Shown here: piece by piece, positions 9,051 to 18,025 of the stretch | Layout of the letters: each line of letters starts with the position of its first letter | How positions within the stretch are numbered: position 1 is the stretch's first letter | Source of the DNA: Acidobacteriota bacterium | Lineage (GTDB): Bacteria > Acidobacteriota > Blastocatellia > Pyrinomonadales > Pyrinomonadaceae | DNA: 64,000 nt | Assembly: GCA_018269005.1 (NCBI GenBank) | Contig: JAFDVK010000012.1 | Span: forward strand, 806,001-870,000 | Direction: 5' to 3' | Made by a program: the position numbers and the translations under genes | The notes under the pieces: generated by a model | Told to the model about the DNA's origin: nothing | What the model saw: the letters and a program-made list of their open reading frames with translations, nothing else | Database searches by the model: none

Positions 9051-9119
9051 AGTTACGTAAAAAGGAATTCCGCCCTCGCCGAGGAACGGCCAATGAGGGC
9101 GGCGGCAGTATTCGAATAA

Positions 9120-10826
9120 ATGAAAAAGTTCTTAGTTTTAATTTCGGTCGCGGCGGTCGCCGCGTTCGCTATCTGGGGTTTCAGCGGGCGTGTCGAAGCG
9201 GATGCCAAAAGGGCGGAACTTGCTTCGCCGCACCTCGTGATCAGCCAATTCCAGGCGGGCGGCACTTCGAACGCGAATGACGAGTTCATCGAGATCCACA
9301 ACACGAGCTCGGCTCCGGTCGATCTAAATGGTTTTCGTGTCGTCTATCGCTCATCCGGCGGCTCGAATGACGTCGGTCCGATGGCCGTCTGGAACACGAC
9401 GACGATCCTGCAGCCGGGGCAATTCTACTTGATCGCAGCAACGTCTTACACGGGTTCGGTAACGCCGGATCTGACGTATAACCCTACCTCGTGCAGTTGC
9501 TCGATGTCGGCGAATGCGGGCGGACTTGCGATACGCCAGGGCGACAACAATACCGGAGCTGTGATCGACGCGGTCGGTTGGGGCAATGCGACGAATATCT
9601 TCTTTGAGGGCACACGCACGGCGGCTCCGGCCAACTCTACGAGTCAGGCTCGCAAGAATAGCGGCTGCCTTGATACGGACAACAACTCGTCGGACTTCGA
9701 GAATCTGAATCCGTCCGCACCGCGTTCGTCGGGCACGACCTCGACGTGCGGGGCGACCGGCACGGAACTCTTTGCGACGATCAACGCGAACCCGACGACC
9801 GTCGTGCCGGGCGGAAGCACGCTCATCTATGTTACGACCGTGCCTGCGACGACTCCGCCGAGCACGAATATCACGGTCGTTGCGAATCTCGCACAGATAA
9901 ATGGCTCGGGCAGCCAGACGCTTTATGACGACGGCACGAACGGCGACGTAACGGCGGGCGACAATGTTTTTTCGTACAATGCGTCGATACCGGCAGAGGT
10001 TACGGGCGGCACGAAACTGATACCGGCGGCCGCGGCCGATGCGCAAGGGCGCGTCGTCAATATGCAGTTGACCCTGACGGTCAACGCGCCGAACCCGAAC
10101 GAGGATCCGCTGCTTCTCGGCAATCCTTCGGGAGCGACGGCAGATACCTCGAACGAGAACAACTACCTGATGCCGAAGCCGCAGTACACGCTCTCTTACA
10201 ACCGCTCGAAAGCGACGCCGAATTGGGTCGCATGGCGGCTTGATAGTTCGTGGCTCGGTTCGACGCCGAGGCAGGACGATTATCGTCCCGACCCTGCGCT
10301 TCCGGCAGCGTGGTATCACGTGCAGGACAATGACTATTCGGGTTCGGGTTACGATCGCGGGCATATGTGCCCTTCGGGAGATAGGACGAATTCGGTGGCG
10401 AATAACTCGGCGACGTTCCTGATGACGAATTTCGTGCCGCAGCTTGGAGCGAATAATCAGGGCCCGTGGAATGATTTTGAGAACTATTGCCGCTCGCTCG
10501 CGAATCAGGGCAATGAGATCTACATAATTACCGGGCCGCTCGGCAACATAGGTACCATCGCTCAGGGACGCATCGTCGTGCCGCAATATACTTGGAAGGT
10601 CGTGCTCATCCTGCCCAACGGTTCGAACGATCTGCAGCGTGTAACGCGTTCGACGAGAGCATTCGGCATCGTCGTGCCGAACTTTCCGCCGCTCAATTCG
10701 AATACGCCGTGGCGGCAGTTCCGCGTGTCGGTCGATGCGGTAGAGAATCTGACGGGATACAACTTCTTCTCGAATATTCCCATCAACACACAGGCGATCA
10801 TCGAACGTCGGCACGACGTTCAGTAG
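9120..10826 (+). CDS. Secreted lamin-tail-domain protein with DNA/RNA non-specific endonuclease domain
   Basis: A 568-residue protein with a signal peptide ending near residue 27. Residues about 38-170 form a lamin-tail domain (HLVISQFQAGG, NDEFIEIHNTSS, DLNGFRVVYRSSGG). A beta-sandwich linker occupies about 215-325. The C-terminal part is a NUC1/EndA-type nuclease: GYDRGHMCPSGDR near residue 420 contains the catalytic His of the DRGH motif, and NFVPQLGANNQGPWNDFE near 445-460 supplies the metal-binding Asn region. It would act outside the cytoplasm on DNA and RNA. The next gene is another secreted nuclease 6 bases downstream. Confidence 0.85.
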   Translation: MKKFLVLISVAAVAAFAIWGFSGRVEADAKRAELASPHLVISQFQAGGTSNANDEFIEIHNTSSAPVDLNGFRVVYRSSGGSNDVGPMAVWNTTTILQPGQFYLIAATSYTGSVTPDLTYNPTSCSCSMSANAGGLAIRQGDNNTGAVIDAVGWGNATNIFFEGTRTAAPANSTSQARKNSGCLDTDNNSSDFENLNPSAPRSSGTTSTCGATGTELFATINANPTTVVPGGSTLIYVTTVPATTPPSTNITVVANLAQINGSGSQTLYDDGTNGDVTAGDNVFSYNASIPAEVTGGTKLIPAAAADAQGRVVNMQLTLTVNAPNPNEDPLLLGNPSGATADTSNENNYLMPKPQYTLSYNRSKATPNWVAWRLDSSWLGSTPRQDDYRPDPALPAAWYHVQDNDYSGSGYDRGHMCPSGDRTNSVANNSATFLMTNFVPQLGANNQGPWNDFENYCRSLANQGNEIYIITGPLGNIGTIAQGRIVVPQYTWKVVLILPNGSNDLQRVTRSTRAFGIVVPNFPPLNSNTPWRQFRVSVDAVENLTGYNFFSNIPINTQAIIERRHDVQ

Positions 10827-10832
10827 TTCGAT

Positions 10833-12749
10833 ATGAAAAAGTTATTCGCACTGGCGGCCTTTGCGGCCGCCCTCTTCACTCTCGGCCAAACGAGCGTCTT
10901 TGCTCAGAAAGAACTCGCGATCTCGGCGATCCAAGGCGATGGAGTTGCGTCTCCTTACGAGCGGCAGCAGGTGAAGACCTCGGGAGTTGTTACGGCTCGT
11001 CGGCGTGACGGTTTTTTCCTGCAAACGCCGGACGGCAAAGACGACAAGGACTCGAAAACCTCCGAAGGCATCTACGTCTTTACAAAAGATGCGCCGTCAG
11101 CGGATGCCGCGATAGGCAGCCTCATCTCGATCACAGGCCAGGTGCAGGAATTTCGTCCGCGTGCGGCGAACGGTGCGACGCTTCCGATAACCGAGATCTC
11201 GATGTTCGCTGACCGCGATAAGATCCAGGTGCTGGAAAAAAGCGTTCCGCTCCCGAAGCCTGTCGAGATCACCGCTGCAGACTTTAAGGAGAATTCGATC
11301 ACAGAACTCGAAAAGTACGAGGGAATGCGCGTCATCGTCCCGCAGTTGTTCGTGGTTGCGCCCACGGGCGGCCGCACCAATAACGTCGAGAACACGTCGG
11401 AATCGAACGGCACATTCTTCGGCGTCGTGAAGGGAATGGAAAAGCCGTTTCGCGGTGCGGGCTACGATATATTCGAGTACATCTTTCTGAGTAAGAGCGA
11501 AAAAGAGAGCTTTCAGAAAGAGCATCCGGGCATCAAACTCTTTGACGGCAATCCTGAACGCCTTCGCATCGAAAGTCTCGGCCTCGACGGCGGAACGCCG
11601 CTCGATGTGGCGGCCGGCACAACGCTCAAAGACCTTTCGGGCGTGATGCACTATTCCTACAATACGTGGACGATATTGACCGACCCGAATGCTCGCCCTT
11701 CCGTCGCGGGTTATGAATCGACCGTAGTGAAACTTCCGGCCGCGACCGACAGGCAGTTCGCCGTCGCCGGAATGAACCTCGAGAATTTCTTCGACGACGT
11801 TGACGATCCGGGCATCAAGGAAGACATCGTGAAAACCGAAGCGTTGAAGGCGAGGATGAATAAGATCTCGCTCACGATCCGCGAACGAATGCAGATGCCG
11901 GATGTGATAGGTGTCGTCGAGGCGGAGAATCTCGCCGTTCTGAAACGCCTCGCGGAGAAGATAAATTCTGATGCGGTTGCGGCGGGAAAGCCCGATCCGA
12001 AGTACGCGGCGTTCCTTGAAGATGGAAATGACGGACGCGGGATAGACAACGGCTTTTTGGTGAAGACGAGCCGGATAAAGGTCGTCGAGGTGAAGCAATA
12101 CGGAAAGGACGAGAAGTTCGCAAGTCCCGGCTCATCCAACGAGATCTATCTCAACGACAGGCCGCCGCTGATGCTCCGTGCGTCGATGGCCGACCCGAAA
12201 ACGGGCGAGCCTTTTGCGTTCACGGTCATTGTGAACCACCTGAAATCATTCCTCGGCTACAACGATCCGAAGCGGCAGGATGCCGTCCGCTTGAAGAAAC
12301 GGCTGCAGGCGGAGTTCCTCGCAAAGCTCGTTGAGTCGCGCCAAAAGGCCGATCCGAACGAGCGGATAATTCTGCTCGGCGACTTCAACGCGTATCAGTT
12401 CAGCGACGGCATCGTCGATGTCGTCGGCACGATAAAAGGAACGCCCGCGGCAAAGGACGCCGTTCTTAATCCGTCGGACGATCTCGTGAACCCGGACCTT
12501 GTGAACCTCGTCGATCTGATCACGGAGAAGCAGCGTTATTCGTACAACTACGACGGCAACGGCCAGGTGCTCGATCATATGATCGTAACGGCGAACTTGG
12601 TGCCGTATGTCGGCGGATTCGGATATGCGCGGGTCAATGCGGATTTTCCGGAGAGCTATCGCTCGGACGCTGCAAGGCCGGAAAGATATTCGGATCACGA
12701 CGCGGCGATCGGATATTTTTCGATCGATCCGAAGAAAGCGTCGAAGTAG
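10833..12749 (+). CDS. Secreted endonuclease/exonuclease/phosphatase-family nuclease (ExeM/NucH-like)
   Basis: A 638-residue protein with a signal peptide ending near AQKELA (residue 25). An N-terminal OB-like domain (residues about 27-150: VKTSGVVTARRRDGFFLQT) is followed by the EEP catalytic domain from about residue 310. Visible motifs are VAGMNLENFFD, PDVIGVVEAEN (metal-binding Glu), VIVNHLKS, IILLGDFNAYQ and the final SDHDAAIGYF. This layout matches extracellular DNases of the ExeM/NucH type. The two adjacent secreted nucleases suggest scavenging of phosphate or nucleosides from environmental DNA. The stop codon abuts that of acpS on the other strand with no spacer. Confidence 0.85.
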   Translation: MKKLFALAAFAAALFTLGQTSVFAQKELAISAIQGDGVASPYERQQVKTSGVVTARRRDGFFLQTPDGKDDKDSKTSEGIYVFTKDAPSADAAIGSLISITGQVQEFRPRAANGATLPITEISMFADRDKIQVLEKSVPLPKPVEITAADFKENSITELEKYEGMRVIVPQLFVVAPTGGRTNNVENTSESNGTFFGVVKGMEKPFRGAGYDIFEYIFLSKSEKESFQKEHPGIKLFDGNPERLRIESLGLDGGTPLDVAAGTTLKDLSGVMHYSYNTWTILTDPNARPSVAGYESTVVKLPAATDRQFAVAGMNLENFFDDVDDPGIKEDIVKTEALKARMNKISLTIRERMQMPDVIGVVEAENLAVLKRLAEKINSDAVAAGKPDPKYAAFLEDGNDGRGIDNGFLVKTSRIKVVEVKQYGKDEKFASPGSSNEIYLNDRPPLMLRASMADPKTGEPFAFTVIVNHLKSFLGYNDPKRQDAVRLKKRLQAEFLAKLVESRQKADPNERIILLGDFNAYQFSDGIVDVVGTIKGTPAAKDAVLNPSDDLVNPDLVNLVDLITEKQRYSYNYDGNGQVLDHMIVTANLVPYVGGFGYARVNADFPESYRSDAARPERYSDHDAAIGYFSIDPKKASK

Positions 12750-13130
12750 TCACGTGCGTTCGAGTATGACCGACGCGATCGCGTGCTGACTTGTGTGAGA
12801 AAGCGAGACGTGTATGCGATTAGCTCCGCTTGCAGCAAAAAGTTCGGCGGCTTTTCCGCTAAGCATTATCTCGGGGGCGCCGAGTTCGGTCAGCGTGACC
12901 TCGACATCCTGCCAAGAAAGGTTTCCTCGCCAACCGGTTTTGAGCGCTTTGAAGACAGCTTCTTTTGCAGCGAACCGTGCGGCATAACTCTCGCCCGAGG
13001 CTGCACCTTTACCTTCGCAATAGGAGCGTTCGCCTTCCGTAAAAACTTTTTCACGAAAACGCGGCGTTCTCGTCATCGTTTCGCGTATGCGATAAACTTC
13101 CACAATGTCGATGCCTGTTGAGATGATCAT
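12750..13130 (-). CDS. acpS: Holo-[acyl-carrier-protein] synthase
   Basis: The start is placed at 13130 (MIISTGIDIVEV), which is the normal N-terminus of AcpS; a longer frame to 13286 would run through the coding start of pgeF. The 126-residue length is normal. The Mg2+-binding motif GIDIVEV, the FAAKEAVFKAL motif with its Glu, and HVSLSHTSQHAIASV are all present. The enzyme transfers 4'-phosphopantetheine from CoA to acyl carrier protein. Its start overlaps that of the divergent pgeF gene by about 26 bases. Confidence 0.9.
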   Translation of the reverse strand: MIISTGIDIVEVYRIRETMTRTPRFREKVFTEGERSYCEGKGAASGESYAARFAAKEAVFKALKTGWRGNLSWQDVEVTLTELGAPEIMLSGKAAELFAASGANRIHVSLSHTSQHAIASVILERT

Positions 13131-13956
13131 AGACGAAGACGGAATTCTAGCCGATTCGGGGTTCTTTTGGCGAGAGGCGAACGGTGTGAAAGCCCTCGCT
13201 TCCCGGCAACTATGCGATGCGGGCTTTGAGAATGGCTTCTCGACGCGTATGGGCGGCGTGTCCGATTTTCCGGTAAACAGCCTCAATTTAGCGGGGTTCA
13301 GTGAGGACGCACGCGAGAATATCTATGAGAACCGCCGCCGCTTTCTCACGCTCTTTCCGGCCGGAATGCGGATCGCGGCTGTCTATCAATGCCACGGTTC
13401 GACGGTAAAGACGATCGCGAGCGAGGCGGACATCACGGATTCGGACGAACGTGCGGACGGGATGATATCGGACATCGCGGGCGTTCTGCTTGGCGTAAAA
13501 ACAGCGGATTGCGTGCCGGTTTTGATCGGCGATCCAAAGACCGGAGCGTTTGCGGCGGTTCACGCGGGCTGGCGCGGAACGGTCGCCTCGATCGTCGTAA
13601 AGGCCGTTGAAAATATGCAGGAGACCTTCGGAAGCGATCCGTCGCAGCTGATCGCGGCGATCGGCCCTGCGGCCTCGGTGCGTCAATACGAGATCGGCGA
13701 GGATGTGCTGAACGCCTTCGCGGAGAACTTTGAGGGTTCGGAAAAATACTTCGTGCCGACTCGTCCCGGCCACGCACGCGTCGATCTGCACGCGGCAAAT
13801 CGCGACCAGCTGATGTCCTGCGGACTTGATGCCGCAAATATTTCCATCGCACCGTTCTGCACGATGGAACGAACCGACCTATTCTTTTCCTATCGCCGCG
13901 AAAAAAAGGAATTCGGAAAAACGGGAAGGCTGCTTTCCGTCATCGGTAAAGTTTAG
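13105..13956 (+). CDS. pgeF: PgeF/YfiH laccase-domain purine nucleoside phosphorylase-like protein
   Basis: A 283-residue laccase-domain (multicopper polyphenol oxidase-like) protein. Zinc and catalytic motifs are seen: VYQCHGSTVK near residue 95, VKTADCVPVLIGD near 133 and FAAVHAGWRGTVAS near 150. Members act as purine nucleoside phosphorylases/adenosine deaminases or in peptidoglycan editing. Possible starts are 13105, 13111 and 13123; all lie inside or beside the divergent acpS start, so the true N-terminus is uncertain. The stop overlaps the convergent downstream gene by 4 bases. Confidence 0.85.
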   Translation: MSMPVEMIIDEDGILADSGFFWREANGVKALASRQLCDAGFENGFSTRMGGVSDFPVNSLNLAGFSEDARENIYENRRRFLTLFPAGMRIAAVYQCHGSTVKTIASEADITDSDERADGMISDIAGVLLGVKTADCVPVLIGDPKTGAFAAVHAGWRGTVASIVVKAVENMQETFGSDPSQLIAAIGPAASVRQYEIGEDVLNAFAENFEGSEKYFVPTRPGHARVDLHAANRDQLMSCGLDAANISIAPFCTMERTDLFFSYRREKKEFGKTGRLLSVIGKV

Positions 13957-14417
13957 CGAATGCGGGCCGAGAGGCTGATCCGCTTCGTCTTTGGCGGATA
14001 GCAAACTTCGTCAGTGCATGCCTGATAGCGAACCGCGACGCGAAATTCTGCCGCATCGCCCTTAAAGCCGGCGGGAACGGTTACGGGGAATGAGAAGGTT
14101 ACGCGGCCTTCATAGACATTTAGAGCGTTCTTTGAAAAGCCGAATGTCTTGTCGTGTCCTGCGGGATAGCGCACGGCGCCGAAACGCAGTCCGCCGCCCG
14201 TCGGCGTAACGACGGTCGCGATGAGATTCTCGCCTTTCGGGCGATTCGAGTTCACGTGCAGGCCTTGAGGTATGTCGAGAGTGACGGTCACGCGGACGCT
14301 CTTACCGCGAGCAAGCGAACCGTTCGGCACGGAGCCGGAAACTTCCTGTGCATTCGCCGTCAAACCAAAGACAGAGAGCACAAATACGAACACTGAAAAA
14401 CAAACGATTCTCTTCAT
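13953..14417 (-). CDS. Secreted DsbD-N-terminal-domain-like protein
   Basis: The start at 14417 (MKRIVCFS) gives a clean signal peptide to about residue 23; an ATG six codons earlier is possible. The 154-residue protein is mostly an Ig-like domain of the thiol:disulfide interchange protein DsbD N-terminal family: VTLDIPQGLHVNSNRP near the front and AVRYQACTDEVCYPPKT near the end, whose two cysteines are in the active-site position. Here the domain stands alone without the membrane and thioredoxin parts of DsbD. It may relay reducing power or shield a partner in the periplasm. Confidence 0.75.
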   Translation of the reverse strand: MKRIVCFSVFVFVLSVFGLTANAQEVSGSVPNGSLARGKSVRVTVTLDIPQGLHVNSNRPKGENLIATVVTPTGGGLRFGAVRYPAGHDKTFGFSKNALNVYEGRVTFSFPVTVPAGFKGDAAEFRVAVRYQACTDEVCYPPKTKRISLSARIR

Positions 14418-14437
14418 AAATTCAAACTGCAGCACCG

Positions 14438-14956
14438 TCAGTCCCTGACGACAAAACTTTCGAGCATAACATCGAGCTTTTCGATGATGGCCTCACCGGC
14501 TTCCTCGAGTGCCCTTATTTTAAGAACGTAGGCGCCGTCGCCGGTCTCGCCGATCTTATATTTGATGCGGCTCGGAGCTTTCGTGCCGCCTTCTTCGATC
14601 TCAATGACGTGATATGTCCGTCCGTCGATCACTTCTTTTCGATCGTCTGTGATCTTTCCGCTCTTCTTGATCTCGGCGAGCTTTGCGGCAACGCCGGTCG
14701 GATGGAGTTTCTTGATCTCAGCACGGAAGAGCCGCATCTTCGACATCACGCCGGTGCCGAATTCTTTAGAATATGCCTCGAACGCGAGTTCAGGGTTGCC
14801 ATTCAAGACGTGGAGCATCCCTTCGGGTTTCTCGATCGTGAACGCCGGTTCGACGACGGTCTCGGCGTCAAATGCCGCCGCCGCATTCTTCTTGATGCGC
14901 GTCGATGCCCACGCCATCAGGGCTACGAGTATGATGCCAAGTATGAGTATTTCCAT
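14438..14956 (-). CDS. Single-pass membrane-anchored protein, unknown function
   Basis: ATG 14956 (MEILILGIILVALMAWAS) starts directly with a membrane helix and is preferred over a longer version. The 172-residue protein then has a soluble mixed alpha/beta domain with no recognised motif. It sits in a minus-strand run, 20 bases after rlmN and 20 bases before the DsbD-N-like gene, so it is probably co-transcribed with both. The family was not recognised. Confidence 0.6.
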   Translation of the reverse strand: MEILILGIILVALMAWASTRIKKNAAAAFDAETVVEPAFTIEKPEGMLHVLNGNPELAFEAYSKEFGTGVMSKMRLFRAEIKKLHPTGVAAKLAEIKKSGKITDDRKEVIDGRTYHVIEIEEGGTKAPSRIKYKIGETGDGAYVLKIRALEEAGEAIIEKLDVMLESFVVRD

Positions 14957-14976
14957 CGGAAAAAAGTTCTCTTTCT

Positions 14977-16038
14977 TTATGCGGCCTTTGCGGCCAATTG
15001 CCCGCACGCGGCGTAAATATCGCGGCCTCTCGGCGTGCGAACATAAGCGTCAACACCGAGCGATTCGAGGGTCTGTTTGAACGCTGCGACCGTCTCGGGC
15101 GACGATGCCGTGTAATCAAGCTGTTCGGCGCCGTTGTGCGGAATGAGATTTATCTTGAAGCGACGCAATTTGTATCGTTTCAGAAGCTCGGCCAGCGTGC
15201 GTGCATCATCAGGCGAATCATTCACGCCGCCTAGCATCACATATTCGAACGTGAAACGCTCGCCGCGTTTCAGGCTCCGCTCGAAATTCCTCGCGGCCTT
15301 CATCAAGGCGTCAAGATCCCACTTCTTATTGATCGGCATCAGACGGTCACGGAGTTCATCGGTCGCCGCTGTCAAAGAGATCGCGAGATGTGGACGGTCT
15401 TCGAGCTGAGCGAGGTCGTCGATCCGCGGAACGATGCCCGCAGTCGAAACGGTAACGCGATTCGGGACGATGAAAAGGCCTTTTTCATCCGCCATCAGGC
15501 GAAGTGCGGCAATCAGATTCTCAAAATTTAGGAACGGTTCGCCCGCACCCATTCCGACGAGATTGGTGCCGTGCGGCGTTTCGGTTCCGACGCCGTAAAC
15601 ATCATTCAACACGATGACGATCTGCTCGACGATCTCGCCGGCGGTCAGGTTTCCAAGCAGACCAAGCTTTGCCGTCAAACAAAAATCACATTTGAGCGGG
15701 CAGCCGCTTTGCGATGAAAAACAGATCGTGTCGCGATTCTCGGTCGGCAGATAGACGGTTTCGACGGGCCGCCCCGCAGCGGTCTTCATCAAATATCGCC
15801 GCGTGCCGTCAACGGAGACGAATCGCGATTCGACTGTCATTCGCGAGATATCGGCAACTTCGGCGAGCTTCGCCCGAAACGCTTTTGGGAGATTCGTGAT
15901 CTCGTCGAATGACCGCAAGCGCTGTTCGTGCACGGCCCGAAAGACCTGATCGGCGCGGTACTTCGGCTCGCCAAGACCCGTTACGAGTTCGGAGAGTTCG
16001 GCGCGCGTCATCCCTAAGATGTGAGCTTTTTGCGTCAC
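14977..16038 (-). CDS. rlmN: 23S rRNA (adenine-2503-C2) methyltransferase, radical SAM
   Basis: A 353-residue protein of normal RlmN length. The radical-SAM cluster is bound by Cys113, Cys117 and Cys120 in SGCPLKCDFCLTAK. Family signatures include NLVGMGAGEPFLNFEN, VTVSTAGIVPRI, LAISLTAATDELRDRLMPIN and the C-terminal TPRGRDIYAACGQL with the second catalytic Cys near residue 345. It methylates A2503 of 23S rRNA and in many species also A37 of tRNAs. It is transcribed with the two small genes downstream. Confidence 0.95.
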   Translation of the reverse strand: MTQKAHILGMTRAELSELVTGLGEPKYRADQVFRAVHEQRLRSFDEITNLPKAFRAKLAEVADISRMTVESRFVSVDGTRRYLMKTAAGRPVETVYLPTENRDTICFSSQSGCPLKCDFCLTAKLGLLGNLTAGEIVEQIVIVLNDVYGVGTETPHGTNLVGMGAGEPFLNFENLIAALRLMADEKGLFIVPNRVTVSTAGIVPRIDDLAQLEDRPHLAISLTAATDELRDRLMPINKKWDLDALMKAARNFERSLKRGERFTFEYVMLGGVNDSPDDARTLAELLKRYKLRRFKINLIPHNGAEQLDYTASSPETVAAFKQTLESLGVDAYVRTPRGRDIYAACGQLAAKAA

Positions 16039-16076
16039 AATGGCTATTTTAGCTTATGCGGGCTGGTTTTGCCGCC

Positions 16077-17048
16077 TCAGGCATCCGCACTGCGGCCGGA
16101 GCGGAACCATTCGACGAACTTCGGAATGCCGTCCTCGATCTTTGTTGTCGGAGCATAATCGAGCATTCTGCGTGCTTTTGAGATATCGGCAAAGGTGATG
16201 GGAACATCGCCGGGCTGTGAAGGTTGGCGGTCGATGACGGCCTTTTTGCCCAAAGAAGATTCGATGAGTTCGATGAGGCGGGACAATTCGGTCGTCTCTG
16301 ATTCGCCGAGATTGAAGACCTCGTGCATCGATGCGTCAAAATCCATCGCGGCACGCACGCCGCCGATGATGTCGTCGATGTACGTGTAATCCCGACGGGT
16401 CGTACCGTCGCCGAAGACGGGGATCGATCTGCCTTCGTCGATGAGTTTTGCGAACTTATGGATCGCAAGATCCGGCCGCTGACGTGCGCCATAGACCGTG
16501 AAAAATCGAAGGCAAACGGTACGAATGTCGAAAAGGTGCGAATATGTGTGGCAGATGAGTTCGCCGGCGGCCTTTGTCGCGGCGTATGGCGAGATCGGGT
16601 TAAAGATCGGGTCGTCTTCGGCGAACGGCACCTTCTCATTCTCGCCGTAAACCGAGCTCGAAGAGCCGAACACGAACTGCTTGACGCCATGCCTTCGCGC
16701 GAGTTCGAGCAGATTCGTCGTGCCGTTGATGTTCGTCTCGATATAGAGCTGCGGCTCGAGCAGTGAAGGCCTTACGCCCGCACGTGCGGCAAGATGGACG
16801 ATCGTGTCAAAATTCGCACGTTCAAAGATCGGCTCCAACGCAGCGAAATCGCGGATGTCGGCCTCGACGAAAGTAACGTCGGGCGAATCCTGATAGAGAG
16901 CAAGATTTGCTCGCTTGATCGCGGGCGAATAAAAGTCGTTGAGGTCGTCAACGATCGTGATACGCCAACCGCCCTCGGCGAGAAGTGTCCCGACGAGATG
17001 CGAACCGATAAATCCGGCACCGCCGGTTACAAGAACATTTTTTTTCAC
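16077..17048 (-). CDS. NAD-dependent sugar-nucleotide epimerase (UDP-glucuronate 4-epimerase-like)
   Basis: GTG 17048 places the Rossmann motif VTGGAGFIGSHL at the very N-terminus, as is usual; a TTG at 17087 would add 13 residues. No strong ribosome-binding site favours either. The extended SDR signature is complete: SSSSVYG near residue 120 and YAATKAAGE with the catalytic Tyr and Lys near 150. YTYIDDIIGGV follows near residue 230. The protein is about 323 residues. The closest functional class is the UDP-glucuronate/UDP-glucose 4-epimerases that feed surface polysaccharide synthesis; the exact substrate is not shown by the sequence. Confidence 0.85.
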   Translation of the reverse strand: MKKNVLVTGGAGFIGSHLVGTLLAEGGWRITIVDDLNDFYSPAIKRANLALYQDSPDVTFVEADIRDFAALEPIFERANFDTIVHLAARAGVRPSLLEPQLYIETNINGTTNLLELARRHGVKQFVFGSSSSVYGENEKVPFAEDDPIFNPISPYAATKAAGELICHTYSHLFDIRTVCLRFFTVYGARQRPDLAIHKFAKLIDEGRSIPVFGDGTTRRDYTYIDDIIGGVRAAMDFDASMHEVFNLGESETTELSRLIELIESSLGKKAVIDRQPSQPGDVPITFADISKARRMLDYAPTTKIEDGIPKFVEWFRSGRSADA

Positions 17049-17128
17049 TAAATTAAATAATCTCTGAGGAAGAAAAGATTCTCGCAAACCATAGCATTAA
17101 CTACGGTTTACGGCAACCTTGCGGGCAG

Positions 17129-17962
17129 TTAGTTGGCAAATTTTTGCCGGGCTTCGAATCTTGCGAGCAGTTCTTCGAGAAAGCCTTCGTAGGTGAAGTC
17201 CGTCTCGCTGTATCGCGGCTTGAGCTTGTACATCAGCGGAAGAGCGATGCGCCACGCCATCCAAACGCGTTGCCGTTCGCTCATATCCCAGCGGCGGCGA
17301 AGAAAGACCTCAGCGACCTCGATCTCGTCCTCCGAGATCTTTGAAATGTCGGCGGTAAAGGTGACGGGCTTTTGCACACGGGTCAATGCGGGATCGGCGA
17401 TCCGCTTTGCGAAGGTGTCGGCAAAACTCGGTGCCTCGTCGATTCTTTCGCGAATAACGACAGTTCCGGCAAAGATATCGCCGATCCGCTGATCGCGGCC
17501 GTTTAGAAAGATCGTGATCAAGCCGACCGAATAGATCGGAATTATGAATCCCGGTGCAGCGTCCGCGATGCGAAGCAAATTGCGTGCGATCGCTTCCCAG
17601 ACCGTAAGCGGACGCCCGTCTTCGCGAATGACACGCAGCCGCATCAAACGCTTGCCCGGTGTCTGCCCATTCCAAAGCCATTCGAAGACCGCGAAATACG
17701 ACGCAAAGAGCACGAACACGACGAGGATCATTATCGCCGTCACCCATTTCGGCGAATCTTCGAGAAAGCTCTCGGCACTGCCCGCACTCGCCATCCAGGA
17801 AAAGACCCACGCAATGATGAAGATGCTTAGAAACTGGATCAAGTGATCGATCCCGACCGCCATAAAGCGATTGCCGATCGAGGCGAGGGAGAACTCGAGC
17901 TCGACGCGTTCGGGCGTTTCGATGATGAGTTTTTCTTCGGCTGCGAGGATGGATTCAGGCAT
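17129..17962 (-). CDS. RDD-family membrane protein
   Basis: A 277-residue protein whose N-terminal half contains the RDD-type membrane domain (NRFMAVGIDHLIQFLSIFII, with Arg-Asp in the first helix). Two more helices follow around residues 75-95 and 135-155. GQTPGKRLMRLRVIREDGRPLTVWEAIARNLLR is the conserved inter-helix segment. The C-terminal 100 residues are soluble and charged. RDD proteins have been linked to ion transport or stress, but no role can be fixed here. Confidence 0.85.
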   Translation of the reverse strand: MPESILAAEEKLIIETPERVELEFSLASIGNRFMAVGIDHLIQFLSIFIIAWVFSWMASAGSAESFLEDSPKWVTAIMILVVFVLFASYFAVFEWLWNGQTPGKRLMRLRVIREDGRPLTVWEAIARNLLRIADAAPGFIIPIYSVGLITIFLNGRDQRIGDIFAGTVVIRERIDEAPSFADTFAKRIADPALTRVQKPVTFTADISKISEDEIEVAEVFLRRRWDMSERQRVWMAWRIALPLMYKLKPRYSETDFTYEGFLEELLARFEARQKFAN

Positions 17963-18025
17963 TTGACGCTTCGGGCATTATCGTCCAAAAGTTTGCCGAT
18001 TGTCCACAGAAGAAGCTTCTGCCGA

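Noticed and set aside
7860..9119. Possible insertion sequence in the repeat cluster
   Set aside because: No transposase frame and no long terminal inverted repeats flank the region.
9351..10814. Long minus-strand open frame, 487 codons, Arg/Ile rich
   Set aside because: It is antisense to the lamin-tail/nuclease gene; its composition (Arg, Ile) is typical of a shadow frame in GC-rich coding DNA.
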